Below, in pieces: positions 49,497-59,905 of a stretch of DNA of 64,000 bases. The stretch's first letter is position 1, and every line of letters begins with the position of its first letter. This DNA is from Ooceraea biroi. Lineage: Eukaryota; Arthropoda; Insecta; Hymenoptera; Formicidae. The DNA lies in assembly GCF_003672135.1 (NCBI RefSeq), contig NC_039512.1, forward strand, positions 16,446,874-16,510,873, given 5' to 3'. The translations under genes were made by a program, and so were the position numbers. A model generated the notes under the pieces. It made no database searches, was not told where the DNA came from, and worked only from the letters and a program-made list of their open reading frames with translations.

Positions 49497-51158
49497 TTTA
49501 GTTGCTTAAACGATTACGTTCAAATGAAGAAACGTTTCGCGGACAATAACGTATCTTTTCTATACCATCAATTCCGTCTTTTATATATCCGAGGCACAAT
49601 TTGATTTGAATCGATAACGAATGATGATGATACTTTTAAACAGGAAGGGGACACATCTGGGCTTATCGCATATTGCGATTGCTGATTTATCAATTTCGTA
49701 ATATGATAAGAAAACTCTATTCAGTTCGTCAACACATAAGTATGTGGAATTTCACAGAACTACCACTATTATAATGTCACTTTTTATAAATTCTACGATC
49801 AATTTAAATCAGAAGCCATCTTTAAAAGAAATTTCTGTATAATAACATCATTTTGCACATTTCGTAATAAAAATTGCTTTAACGGAAATATTTCTATAGA
49901 AAATGCTGTAACATCGTATATAAAGTGCTTTCGACGTAACATTAAAATAACATGAGTTTCTTTATAAGAGATTATAAAAAAATATCATTAATCATTAAAA
50001 GCTACTTATCTGTTCACAAATTAACAATTGGATATTTCTCACTTGAGATCAAAGAAAAAAGATACGTTAATCAGAGTTATACACACGTTTAGACGCACTT
50101 TGTACACGCTAAGAGCGTTTCATTTCTACCCCGCTCTACCTTCCTAGATTACACGCAATGATAATGACCTGTTTTAATGACAAGACCATATCTGACGCAT
50201 GGCAGGTGTTGCATGCAGGTGTAGCGTGTATTCTATATATACAGGCTATCCTAAAACCATCGATAATAATTCTGAAAACAAATTCTGGAACATTCTAGGA
50301 GATAAAAATTGTAATACAAAAATATGTCGCGGTTGTAACAGTTTTTAAATGGAAAGCGATTAAAATTTATCAATGACGGAACTGCAATTTCGCGCGTTCA
50401 AGTATCAAGTCAAAATGTCATAAATAAAGAATAGATGCGAACAGAACTTCTTTGACAATATTGAAGTTAGCTTTTTTACGCAACACATTTGCACATTGCA
50501 AACGCATAATTAAATTTAAGATATAGAATTATCAAGTATTATATAATACTTTTAAACAGGAAGCGATTAAAATTTATCAATGACAGAGCTGAAATTTCAC
50601 GCGCTTAAGTATATCGGAATACATATAAAAAAATCTTAAATTTAATTTATGCGCTGTGTATTAAAATAAATAGTTTTAAATAAAATAGTTTTTCCAGAAA
50701 ATTATTAATGCGTAAGATGTTTTTTTTTTCAAGATATATCGATAAAATGCTTTTAAACCTGCAAATTAAGCGTGCATAATGTCGATCCTGAACTTATTTA
50801 ATCTCGTATCTTAATAATCGCACTTTATTTCTGCAGATTTAAAGAGATTATTTATTTTGTTATACTATTATTTATTATTAAAATCATTTTATTCATAATA
50901 AAAGTTTCGCTAAACGAGTCAAACGTGGTTAATATTCATTTAAGAGAAATTATATGCAAATGATTTCTCTTTAATTTATTTACCATTGTTTTACTCTGCT
51001 TTTGAGATCTGCCTCCAATTGAACACTGAAATTTAAGGTCTATGATACGTCGTAGAGAATGAAGGTCGATGCATATCGAATACATGCGTCGAGATCGGTG
51101 GATCTAGCTCAGATGCATTATACAGTTATCATCATCGAGAACCAACATTCCCGTCATT
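49497..51158. other. Intergenic with a diverged local repeat
   Basis: AT-rich, no supported gene. The word GCGATTAAAATTTATCAATGAC occurs near 50356 and again near 50565, each followed by a similar tail (TTTCGCGCGTTCAAGTAT against TTTCACGCGCTTAAGTAT). A related stretch occurs near 31050 in the SVWC intron. These are probably remnants of one old transposon family. Confidence 0.4.
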
Positions 51159-52136
51159 ATGGGTATCGTCCAAGCGCTTATCAATAAGCACAGCGAGTTC
51201 TTCGTGGCGGTCGCTGGTCCAACCGGTCCGCCATGCGTCCCCTGCGTTGAAGAGGTGGACAGGAAGCCTGGGAATCCTGGTAGCTTCGAGGATCTTCACG
51301 CGAAAATCAAGGAACTCCATCCGCATAACTTCGAGGGCGCTTACTTGCTGTTGCGGAAGACTCTGAGCAAACACTTCAACGTCACTTACAAGATGACCTT
51401 GAGCTCCGGGACGCCGTACGGACTGAGATTCGGTGTGAACTACGTCGGCACCAAGTGCGTAGAACCATCGGAGCGATATCCGGCGGTCTCGGGCGAGATC
51501 ACGCCGAGTGGCAACCTGAACGCCAAGCTCGTCCACGCGCTTGGCTGCAGGTGCCGGTTCAAGCTCGCCGCGCAGGTCGCCGACAGAAAGTACAAGGCCG
51601 TCAGCTCCAGCTTGGAGTATCGCACGGACGACTGCACGATGGCGTTAACTCTGGCGAATCCGGATCTCGCCAAGCTGCACGGCACGCTGGTGTTGCACTA
51701 TCTGCAGGCGGTCACGCCGAGGACCACCCTGGGCACCGAGGTCGCGTGCCTGCGCAACTCCCTGCTGCCCGGCACTCAACGGACGGTGATGTGCGTCGCA
51801 TTCCGCCACAGCACCGGACCATCCACGCTGTCCGCTACGTTCGGCGAGGCGGGCATCCACGTGTGCTATCATCGGAAAGCGAGCCAGCAGCTGCAACTCG
51901 GCGTCGAGATTGAGACGAACACGCGCGTCCACGAGTCCGTCGGCACGATAGTGTACCGCGTCGACATTCCGTACGCGGACTTCGTCTGCCGTGGTTTCGT
52001 CAATTCGGAGACCAGCGTAGGCGCGGTGTTCGAGAAGAGGCTCTATCCCATTTCTGAGGCCTCGTTAGTTATAAGCGGTCTCCTGAACCACAAGAAGCAG
52101 CAGTTTCGCGTCGGCATTGGCCTGAATATCGGTTAA
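51159..52136 (+). CDS. Intronless Tom40 paralogue (mitochondrial import pore)
   Basis: Tom40 is the beta-barrel channel of the outer-membrane TOM complex, through which nearly all nuclear-encoded mitochondrial proteins pass. One uninterrupted 325-codon frame carries family hallmarks in order: NPGSFEDLHAKIKELHPHNF, the following LRFGVNYVGTKCVEPSE, SGNLNAKLVHALG, LANPDLAKLHGTLVLHYLQ, and a C-terminal strand ending QQFRVGIGLNIG that fits a beta-signal. All other multi-exon genes here have introns, whereas this has none, and it is GC-rich in an AT-rich region, consistent with a retrocopy. It has diverged from typical Tom40 (cysteine-rich, a short N-terminus without the usual extended Pro/Gly stretch). 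An open frame of this length argues for selection. Drosophila has a testis-biased Tom40 paralogue, so a germline role is an idea only. Confidence 0.88.
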   Translation: MGIVQALINKHSEFFVAVAGPTGPPCVPCVEEVDRKPGNPGSFEDLHAKIKELHPHNFEGAYLLLRKTLSKHFNVTYKMTLSSGTPYGLRFGVNYVGTKCVEPSERYPAVSGEITPSGNLNAKLVHALGCRCRFKLAAQVADRKYKAVSSSLEYRTDDCTMALTLANPDLAKLHGTLVLHYLQAVTPRTTLGTEVACLRNSLLPGTQRTVMCVAFRHSTGPSTLSATFGEAGIHVCYHRKASQQLQLGVEIETNTRVHESVGTIVYRVDIPYADFVCRGFVNSETSVGAVFEKRLYPISEASLVISGLLNHKKQQFRVGIGLNIG

Positions 52137-52522
52137 CGACGCTTCCTCCGATTGATCAGGAGGAAGTTTAAAAAATTAACTCGCACACGTCGAGCGTTAA
52201 TCTCGACGTGTTTCTGATTTGATCCAGAGAAAATCGAATTTCGGAGATCGTTTTTAAGTATTGGACGCATAACTACCTAATTACTTAATTGTATGTATTA
52301 GAATGCGATTGATCGTTTTTATACGCACGCGTATTTTACGTGATAGAAGAACGTCTCGCGCGAAAACTATTAAATACTTATATTATTAAATACTTTGGAA
52401 TGCAAGTTTTTCTTTTTTACAATACCATTGATCGGTCGAACGCAAAGATATAATCTACTTATATTTTCAAACACTCGTTCACATATATCGATGCTTTTAT
52501 ACAGACTGTAATTTTTATACCC

Positions 52523-52528
52523 AATAAA
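52523..52528 (+). terminator. Poly(A) signal AATAAA, Tom40 paralogue
   Basis: About 385 bases after the stop, in the 480-base gap shared with the convergent ERLEC1. Confidence 0.5.
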
Positions 52529-52616
52529 CTATGATTTTTATAATTACGATATTTAACAAACACAATAGTTTTTGAATAATTTTTAGATCGATATCCAGGA
52601 AACAAATTAATTGCTT

Positions 52617-55600
52617 TTAATCGTCTCCATTAGCTATTCGTTCATCTAAATTGTCCTGCCCCGCGTGCAAAGATACAGATTTTAATTTATCAAAATTTGC
52701 TTCAAACTTTTCACTCAGGAGTCCATTCTCGTCGGCATATTCTAAAATATCACAGATCAACGGTGATTCAACTCCCAAAACGTATTCACAGAGTTTTGGT
52801 TCTAATAAAAATAATGATACACTAGATGGGCCGGCAATCTGTCTGTCCACACATTTCAGTTTTACCTAAAAACAACGATAAAGAATATTAATCAATAAGG
52901 TCTTGCGGTTATGAAGTTAAAGAAAGGATAATTTGTTTAAGCCGCTTTAAATAAATAATACTTCTCAAATTTAGTGCATTCACCTCAGTCTGCCGAAACG
53001 TTCCAGTTTGCTCGCAACTGCTCCCGTAACCGTAAAAATGCGATAGTTGTTTCTTCTCATCTAATTTAGGTCTCTTGTTTGGATGCGCGGCAAGCCACTC
53101 CAAATGCTTCTGTTTGTCGAATCTACCAAGATTAACAATCGTTTTCGTACCGTCCTTCTCTACGTGGTATTGAACGACAGAACGTCCGTAACAAAACTCG
53201 TACTTCCACCAGCCATTGCCCTGATAATTAAATTAAAATGTTATAGGAAGATTCACTCACGATAGAGAATGAAAGAAATATCAACAATGAGTTTAACTCT
53301 TACCCCATGCAGGCAATTCTTTCCGCTAAGGAAATTCTGTATGGGATTAACTTCGGCAGGGCTAACAGTCTGATCAGTGATGACGTTCACGGATTCATCA
53401 ATATTGCCGTGCTTGTCCGAAACATCCAGTGGATGTATCTCGACCCTCACTCTTGCCTCGCCATCCTGTAATCGATCGATTGCAATTAACGAGATTGCAT
53501 TCTAATTAACAAAGAAGTAACACTCAAAGAAGCGCCATTTTTTACTCGATTAGCAAAAAGGATCATTATCGTGCAGACAAGTATGATCGATAACTATATG
53601 TAAATTCTATAATGATATAACAAATCGCCCTAAATGCAAAATGATCATGTAATGTAAAAGGAATGATTGTACATCATTATTTGCTATCTTTTAATATTAC
53701 TGCTGCAACGTAACGTAACGATGATGAGGATGCAGCTCCACAACATGTCGCAATAATTTAATAATGAAATATCGTATAATCAACGATAATAATGCGAGTA
53801 CAGATAACTTTTGCAGATAACCAAGGGGAAAAGAAAACTATGGACCGATCAGTGTGGCAGATCGATAATATATGTAATAAGTGTCGTAGTATGTAGATAA
53901 AGAAGGGACAGAATGGGGGGAAACCATTTGCACAAGCTAATGATACTACATAATGACCGGCAGACATTAATCCCGTTCCCCTATATACAAAATATCCTGA
54001 CCTGGCCCTCCTTATCTACATGGATGATTGCATACACTTTCTTCTGCTTGTCATCCTGTGCAAAAAATAATAAAGGAAGTAAATAAACAGTAAACGAACT
54101 GGAACTGGAGAAAGGAAAGCGATATACTTAGTACCTAGAGAAACACAAAAAAATGTTAGATCAAATACAACTGCACAGAAATACTAATTCTGGAAATTGT
54201 TCAAGCTTCGATCAAATTAAATTTCAACGTACTGGTTATTTGTAAAGGTGTACAACAACGAAAGCAGTTTTCTATCATTCTACGACGATACAAAGTTTTA
54301 GTATGCAATGTGAAATTGCATTATTACTCTGCATGTGTCGATACTCGTAGGAAGTATTCCGGTTGCGTCAATAAAATTTTCAGGTTAAATCTATTAAACC
54401 GTTAATAGAAAAAATACATGTACACTTCAAACGATAAGTCGGATACAAGACAGGTGTAGTAAAAACGAAAAGTATGCAGATGCTATATACTTTTTGCAGG
54501 TTTACCCTCGACTGTCGCATTTTCAAACTCTCTACTTCCATCGCGATGAGAGACCTCGGTTTCTTTGGTGCGTTACTGACAGGCTGGCAGGTGATCGCGT
54601 TTTCTCCCGTGTCCGGCGGTTTATAATCCGGATGATCGCACAATATCGGCGATAACACTATTGCTTCGTACTCGCATGTCACTGTCTCCTTGAGCGAGTA
54701 TATGTCATGTTTACCATGTTTGTAACAGACATATAGTACCTTGATGAGCCTCGGCTTGTTGTACAAATCGCACATTGTACCGTCGGTCATCTCAATTTCA
54801 ACATATGGCATACTAATACCCTCGATTCTTTTGATCGGTATTTGTATCTTCCTGTTAGGGTTCTTCGCTTGCTCGTCGTAGTAAGCAGAGAGTTTCAGCT
54901 TTTGCGCCTTATCCAACATTCCAAGGTAATACTCCTGCATCTTGATCTTCTTTCCCTCCCTGTCTTCATGGTACTGGCGTACGTATTTGCCATGGCACAG
55001 TTCATAAGTCCAATATGTTTCCAACTACATGGGACAAAATCACAGTTGTTTCAAGCAACGAGTTACGCAACACAGACGAACAAAGCATGTGTTTGATGAT
55101 AAAGGAATTCGAAAATAATCGAGAAAAAGAATAAGACAAAGAGAATATAAATAAGATAAAAATAACAATAATAAAGAAAAATCAAGAAAGTTACAAGCGG
55201 AAAAGATTGAGAAATTATGGGATAGATCGTATAGTCGCATACCCTGTAGGAGCAACTGTTTTGAGCAAATATCGGCTCCAAAAGCTGTATCGGATTCGGC
55301 CCGTTATACGATTCGTTGTATTCGTCCTCCTGTTCCGTGCCGTCCGGAATTAAGCACTTGTATCGCTCGTTATTCGCTGTTGTTATGAAATATGGTTCCA
55401 CATTTGAATGGGGCTCCTGCGGGAGAGAGAGAACAGGAAAACACATCACACGTATTCGTCAAGGACAAAAGTGTCACTCACGAATGCGAGCCTATTTGAC
55501 AAAAGCGTGCGCGAGGTGCCTCAGTCGAGCGTACTTACTAATAATTCCGTATTGCTCTTTCCAGGCCAATTTATTTTGAATATAACCGTGTCGTCAAAAT

Positions 55601-55673
55601 GCCGAAAATCGTGCGCGCAGGCTGCAGAGATCAAAACACACAGTACATTGTAAACGTTCCGGGAATTCCACAT
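52617..55673 (-). CDS. ERLEC1: ERLEC1 / XTP3-B, ER quality-control lectin
   Basis: ERLEC1 resides in the ER lumen, reads trimmed N-glycans on misfolded proteins and hands them to the HRD1-SEL1L degradation complex. Seven minus-strand exons, 55673-55539, 55416-55243, 55024-54491, 54055-54002, 53465-53304, 53220-52984 and 52865-52617, join entirely in phase 0 for 514 residues (about 483 in humans). Exon 1 carries a signal peptide, VLCVLISAACA. Two MRH (mannose-6-phosphate receptor homology) domains are seen. The first has TYWTYELCHGKYVRQYHED, the second has WWKYEFCYGRSVVQYHVEK and continues to LFLLEPKLCEYVLGVESPLIC. The linker between them is polar. The short fifth-from-last exon of 18 codons (54055-54002) uses a weak donor, GTCAGG. 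The gene is divergent from Barentsz across a transposon-filled gap and convergent with the Tom40 paralogue. Confidence 0.92.
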
Positions 55674-56473
55674 CTTTCTCGGCTATTCTATCATGTTTCG
55701 TTTGCCGCATACACAGTCATGTGTCAACCGTGTATAATTGACAACTACTTGGTGTAATCGCCGTCACAACCGCTCACGACTGCTCGCGACAGCTAAAACA
55801 ATGGCCAATAGAAGCCAAACAAGCATCGGCGATCGCTCTGCTACGTCATTTTGTCCAAATCTTTGACTATATATACCTGTGGACTGCTAATGGGCAGCCA
55901 TTGTGCGATCCAAGATCTCAGCGCCACCAGGTACCAACGGCCAAACCAAGAACTAATAATCATATATTTCGTGAACATTGTTTTAAGAATATAATATTCA
56001 CATTCTCTTATACTGCAATATAAAACAAAATATTCATGGTCATTGTATTAATATGATTTTTTAAATGCTTTTTGAACAGTAAAATTGTTGCACTTTTCAT
56101 GTTAAATTGCAAAATAACTTCAAATTCTTTTCTTACTTACAATAAAGCATTAGGTACATGAGAATGTGGTACAATAAAGTATACTTGAAAGGAAAAAATT
56201 ACGAAAATAAAAACGTAATCTTAAGAGACTAGAAATCAGTTTTATTATACACTAGCATCCCCCGTCACGCGGGCTTCGCCCGCGATATTATGTGTAGAAT
56301 TAAATAGAAACACATTTTACCCCTTCTCACCCGTTAGGGGTGGAATTTCGGAAAACCCACCCTTAGTGAGCACCTACGTACTAGTAGGAATATACCCTTA
56401 AAATTTCAAGTCGATAGATGCAGTGGTTCGGGCTGCACGTTGATGAGTCAGTGAGTGGTAGTTGGCTTATATA
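55674..56473. other. ERLEC1 upstream region and a dispersed-repeat fragment
   Basis: The first 300 bases probably hold the ERLEC1 promoter. From about 56250 to 56470 a distinct sequence begins CCCCCGTCACGCGGGCTTCG and ends in a GATGAGTCAGTGAGTGG tail. I recall similar tails as 3' ends of insect non-LTR retrotransposons, so I call it a repeat fragment, low confidence. No gene is seen. Confidence 0.35.
55851..55962. repeat. Inverted duplicate, copy A
   Basis: Contains CTTTGACTATATATACCTGTG, GGACTGCTAA and GATCCAAGATCTCAGCGC. Its reverse complement, about 80 percent alike by eye, stands at 58441-58562. It lies about 180 bases upstream of the ERLEC1 start codon. Function unknown. Confidence 0.65.
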
Positions 56474-57048
56474 CAGGGTGGCCCATTTTAATTTATACAG
56501 TCGATTTTTTAAAAAACTAAAAGAGATACGAAAAAATGTTTCACACAGACATGTCACGATTTCGAGGGGGACATAAGATGATACCATTGGTTTGACCTTG
56601 AATAGTCGTTTGAAGGTCACGCGAAGATCACCTTCAATTTCTTAAATTGAAACCCCAACTTTGTATTGCAGATTCTTATTCTCCATCGAAAAGTAAGTAA
56701 CTTTTGTCTGAAACATTTTTCCGAAAAATGTCATCTTATGTCCTTAAAATGTCCTCAAATGATCTTGAGACATTTTAAGGACACAAGATGACATTTTTCG
56801 GAAAAATGTTTCAGACAAAAGTTACTTACTTTTCGATGGAGAATAAGAATCTGCAATACAAAGTTGGGGTTTCAATTTAAGAAATTGAAGGTGATCTTCG
56901 CGTGACCTTCAAACGACTATTCAAGGTCAAACCAATGGTATCATTTTATGTCCCCCTCGAAATCGTGACATGTCTGTGTGAAACATTTTTTCGTATCTCT
57001 TTTAGTTTTTTAAAAAATCGACTGTATAAATAAAAATGGGCCACCCTG
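56474..57048. mobile_element. 575-bp near-perfect palindrome element
   Basis: Two arms of about 283 bases are almost exact reverse complements around a short centre near 56757-56765. Ends read CAGGGTGGCCCATTTT and its complement, with TA on both sides. Non-coding. A single-stranded copy would fold into a near-complete hairpin. Confidence 0.9.
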
Positions 57049-57052
57049 TATA

Positions 57053-57813
57053 CAGGGTGTCCCGGGTTTTAACCGACAAACTGCGGGAGCATATTCTACT
57101 AGTGGAAATAAGAAAAAATTCTTATATCGAGTTTGCTTAGAAATGCTTTATTACAAAGTTATAAACCAATATTGAAAAGAAATATCAGATAAGTAACAAC
57201 GGATTTTTTCACAAAAATAAAAATTATCTACGCAATGATTTAGTGACGCGTTTCAAAATGTTGTCCTTGCACATCGATACAAGCTAGACATCGACGTAGT
57301 ACAGAATTTGTTACGGTACGACATTCCTGAAAATTTTGTTGCATCTCAGTAACTGAATTAGTAATTCGTTGCTTTAAATCTATCTGGTACTCTCCTGTTA
57401 GGAAATCTACGTTGATACTCTCGTACGGCAGCTCGTGCATTTCCGTCACAGAATCCGTACACGAAATGAATATCGGTGTATTCCTCATTTGAAAACACTT
57501 TTGGCATTCTGATAGTAATTGCTAGTTCACACGACGATTGAAATCTAACAGCTACTGTTGTGAAAGTAACAATCATACTGAATCGTTTCAACATAGCGAA
57601 CATGAATACATGTGAATACACATAACATAAACATCTTCGACCTTCCAAATTCTACACTATGTTCCGTTGTTACTTATCTCATATTTCTTTTCAATATTGG
57701 TTTATAACTTTGTAATAAAGCATTTCTAAGCAAACTCGATATAAGAATTTTTTCTTATTTCCACTAGTAGAATATGCTCTCGCAGTTTGTCGGTTAAAAC
57801 CCGGGACACCCTG
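57053..57813 (-). mobile_element. Deletion derivative of a DUF4817-type transposon
   Basis: Ends read CAGGGTGTCCCGGGTTTTAA and the complement, inside TA duplications (57051-57052, 57814-57815). Arms of about 160 to 180 bases pair. It abuts the preceding palindrome element so that the two TA pairs touch. Confidence 0.85.
57240..57535 (-). pseudogene. Transposase N- and C-terminal remnant
   Basis: On the minus strand the N-terminal start MPKVFSNEEYTDIHFVYGFC, continuing as a helix-turn-helix, with QRRFPNRRVPDRF, reads from about 57506 to about 57370. A frame change then leads into ITNSVTEMQQNF and CLACIDVQGQHFETRH with a stop at 57240. The whole catalytic core is missing. This is a typical internal deletion that keeps both transposase ends and the element termini. 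Confidence 0.75.
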
Positions 57814-58780
57814 TATATATAGATTACACTTACTGCCCTTTGAACAAAATTAGTTTTGTAAAATCTTTACGGACATATTTTACATGTAAGTTACGTGTAA
57901 ATTCTTTGCCAAACCAATATAACTTTATTTTTAAATAAAACTCTATTATTGTTTTTATCATTTTATGTTTGTGATTTTCTAATAAATCATTATCTAATAC
58001 GTGCGCGTCAAAATTGGTAAAAAGATTTTGGACATTTATATTTCTTATTACGTGCAAAGTCATTCTTTGAAATGCGTGTTTTATTTTCTATTCTATAAAT
58101 ATTAAATATTTTTTCTGTAGTGCTCGTTATTGTATGAGGTATGACCTCAATGATTAATCGACGTCCGTTCGTAAGTAAGGAGAAACCTTTCAGATTCAAG
58201 GATCTGTGCATCATCAACCATCGGAATTGCGGACCGATAATCGCAGAGAATTTAAGGAACCAAGTGTGAATTCTTTATTTCGGGACGATTTTTGTATTCC
58301 TGTTTTGGCTTTGTATCGTGTTATTGTACATGATTTGATACAACAATAACGAGCCATTTTGTTTTCACTTAGAATTTGTCACTTATAACACCTCACATGC
58401 GTCATGAAACCACAGAACAAATGCTTCAGTCAAAGGATATGTACGACTATTAGTTCATGGCTTGGCCGTTGGGACGTGGGTGCGCTGAGATCTTGGATCG
58501 CGTCTTTTACATTACCTAAGTGGCAACGTTAGCAGTCCATAGGTATATAGTCAAAGGTCCAAATTTAATGTTCTTTCGCACTTGCGGTGCGCCTAGTCTC
58601 CATCGTGCTTACACGTGGCAGAGCGCAATTATATTACGATATTTTACAAGGAGAAAATTTATTAGAAAATTTACAACCTTGGTCAATGTGCATAATAAAT
58701 TTGATCAGTTTTTAAAATTCTTATTAAACAGAACCACACAAGATACTAAGAAATAACGCGCGCTCACTCGATAACGCACA
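57814..58780. other. Intergenic between transposon cluster and tandem array
   Basis: AT-rich, no supported gene except the inverted duplicate at 58441-58562. The frame at 58520-58756 is unmatched. Confidence 0.4.
58441..58562. repeat. Inverted duplicate, copy B
   Basis: Reverse complement of copy A at 55851-55962, with an insertion of about a dozen bases between the GGACTGCTAA-equivalent and the GATCCAAGATCTCAGCGC-equivalent blocks. It lies about 1.4 kb upstream of Barentsz. Confidence 0.65.
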
Positions 58781-59768
58781 AAGGCATTTTATTGGCTATA
58801 TATTATCTTGGAAGACCTTTCAGATAACATATAGCCAATAAAATGTCTCTATGTAACACAATATTTTTCGTTGGAAAGCAACCTTGATTTCGGAACTTTT
58901 CTCTTTTGCCACGGGGAGGGCGTCACAATCGACTTGCTATTGGTCTATCACTTCTACCGAATAATCCTTTACGATATATTGCCGTTTTTTGGCTATATAT
59001 TATCTTGGAAGATCTTCCAGATAACATATAGCTAATAAAATGTCTCTATGTAACACAATATTCTTCGTTGGAAAGCAACCTTGATTTCGGAACTTTTCGC
59101 TTTGCCACGGGGAGGGCGTCACAATCGACTTGCTATTAGTCTATCACTCCTACCGAATAATTCTTTACGATATATTGCCGTTTTTTGGCTATATATTATC
59201 TTGGAAGACCTTTCAGATAACATATAGCCAATAAAATGTCCCTATGTAACACAATATTCTTCGTTGGAAAGCAACCTTGATTTCGGAACTTTTCGCTTTG
59301 CCACGGGGAGGGCGTCACAATCGACTTGCTATTGGTCTATCACTCCTACCGAACAATCCTTTACGATATATTGCCGTTTTTTGGCTATATATTATCTTGG
59401 AAGACTTTCAGATAACATATAGCCAATAAAATGTCCTATGTAACACAATATTCTTCGTTGGAAAGCAACCTTGATTTCGGAACTTTTCGCTTTGCCACGG
59501 GGAGGGCGTCACAATCGACTTGCTATTGGTCTATCACTCCTACCGAACAATCCTTTACGATATATTGCCGTTTTTTGGCTATATATTATCTTGGAAGATC
59601 TTTCAGATAACATATAGCCAATAAAATGTCTCTATGTAACACAATATTCTTCGTTGGAAAGCAACCTTGATTTCGGAACTTTTCGCTTTGCCACGGGGAG
59701 GGCGTCACAATCGACTTGCTATTGGTCTATCACTCCTACCGAATAATCCTTTACGATATATTGCCGTT
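58781..59768. repeat. Five tandem copies of a 196-bp unit
   Basis: Units begin with GGCTATATATTATCTTGG at 58794, 58991, 59187, 59383 and 59577, spaced 197, 196, 196 and 194 bases. Copies differ by only a few bases. Each opens with a hairpin (GGCTATAT paired with ATATAGCC), then ATTGG-type boxes, and a GC-rich GCCACGGGGAGGGCGTCAC block. The array ends about 137 bases before the Barentsz ATG. Confidence 0.95.
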
Positions 59769-59905
59769 TATTCGTGACGAAGAATAAGCCCGACGCATCG
59801 TCAAGTATCTTGCAGTAATTAATTTTTTTCTCTTCGTGCGTTCTTGACGTTGATACAAGGAAACGATACAACGAGAACGCGTGGGTTTCGCATTAGGATA
59901 AAAAC

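Noticed and set aside
51455..51913. 152-codon frame inside the Tom40 paralogue
   Set aside because: A shadow frame due to GC-rich codon usage of the true gene.
58781..59768. CRISPR-like spacing in the 196-bp array
   Set aside because: The whole unit is repeated with no unique spacers, and the host is an animal genome; it is a plain tandem repeat.
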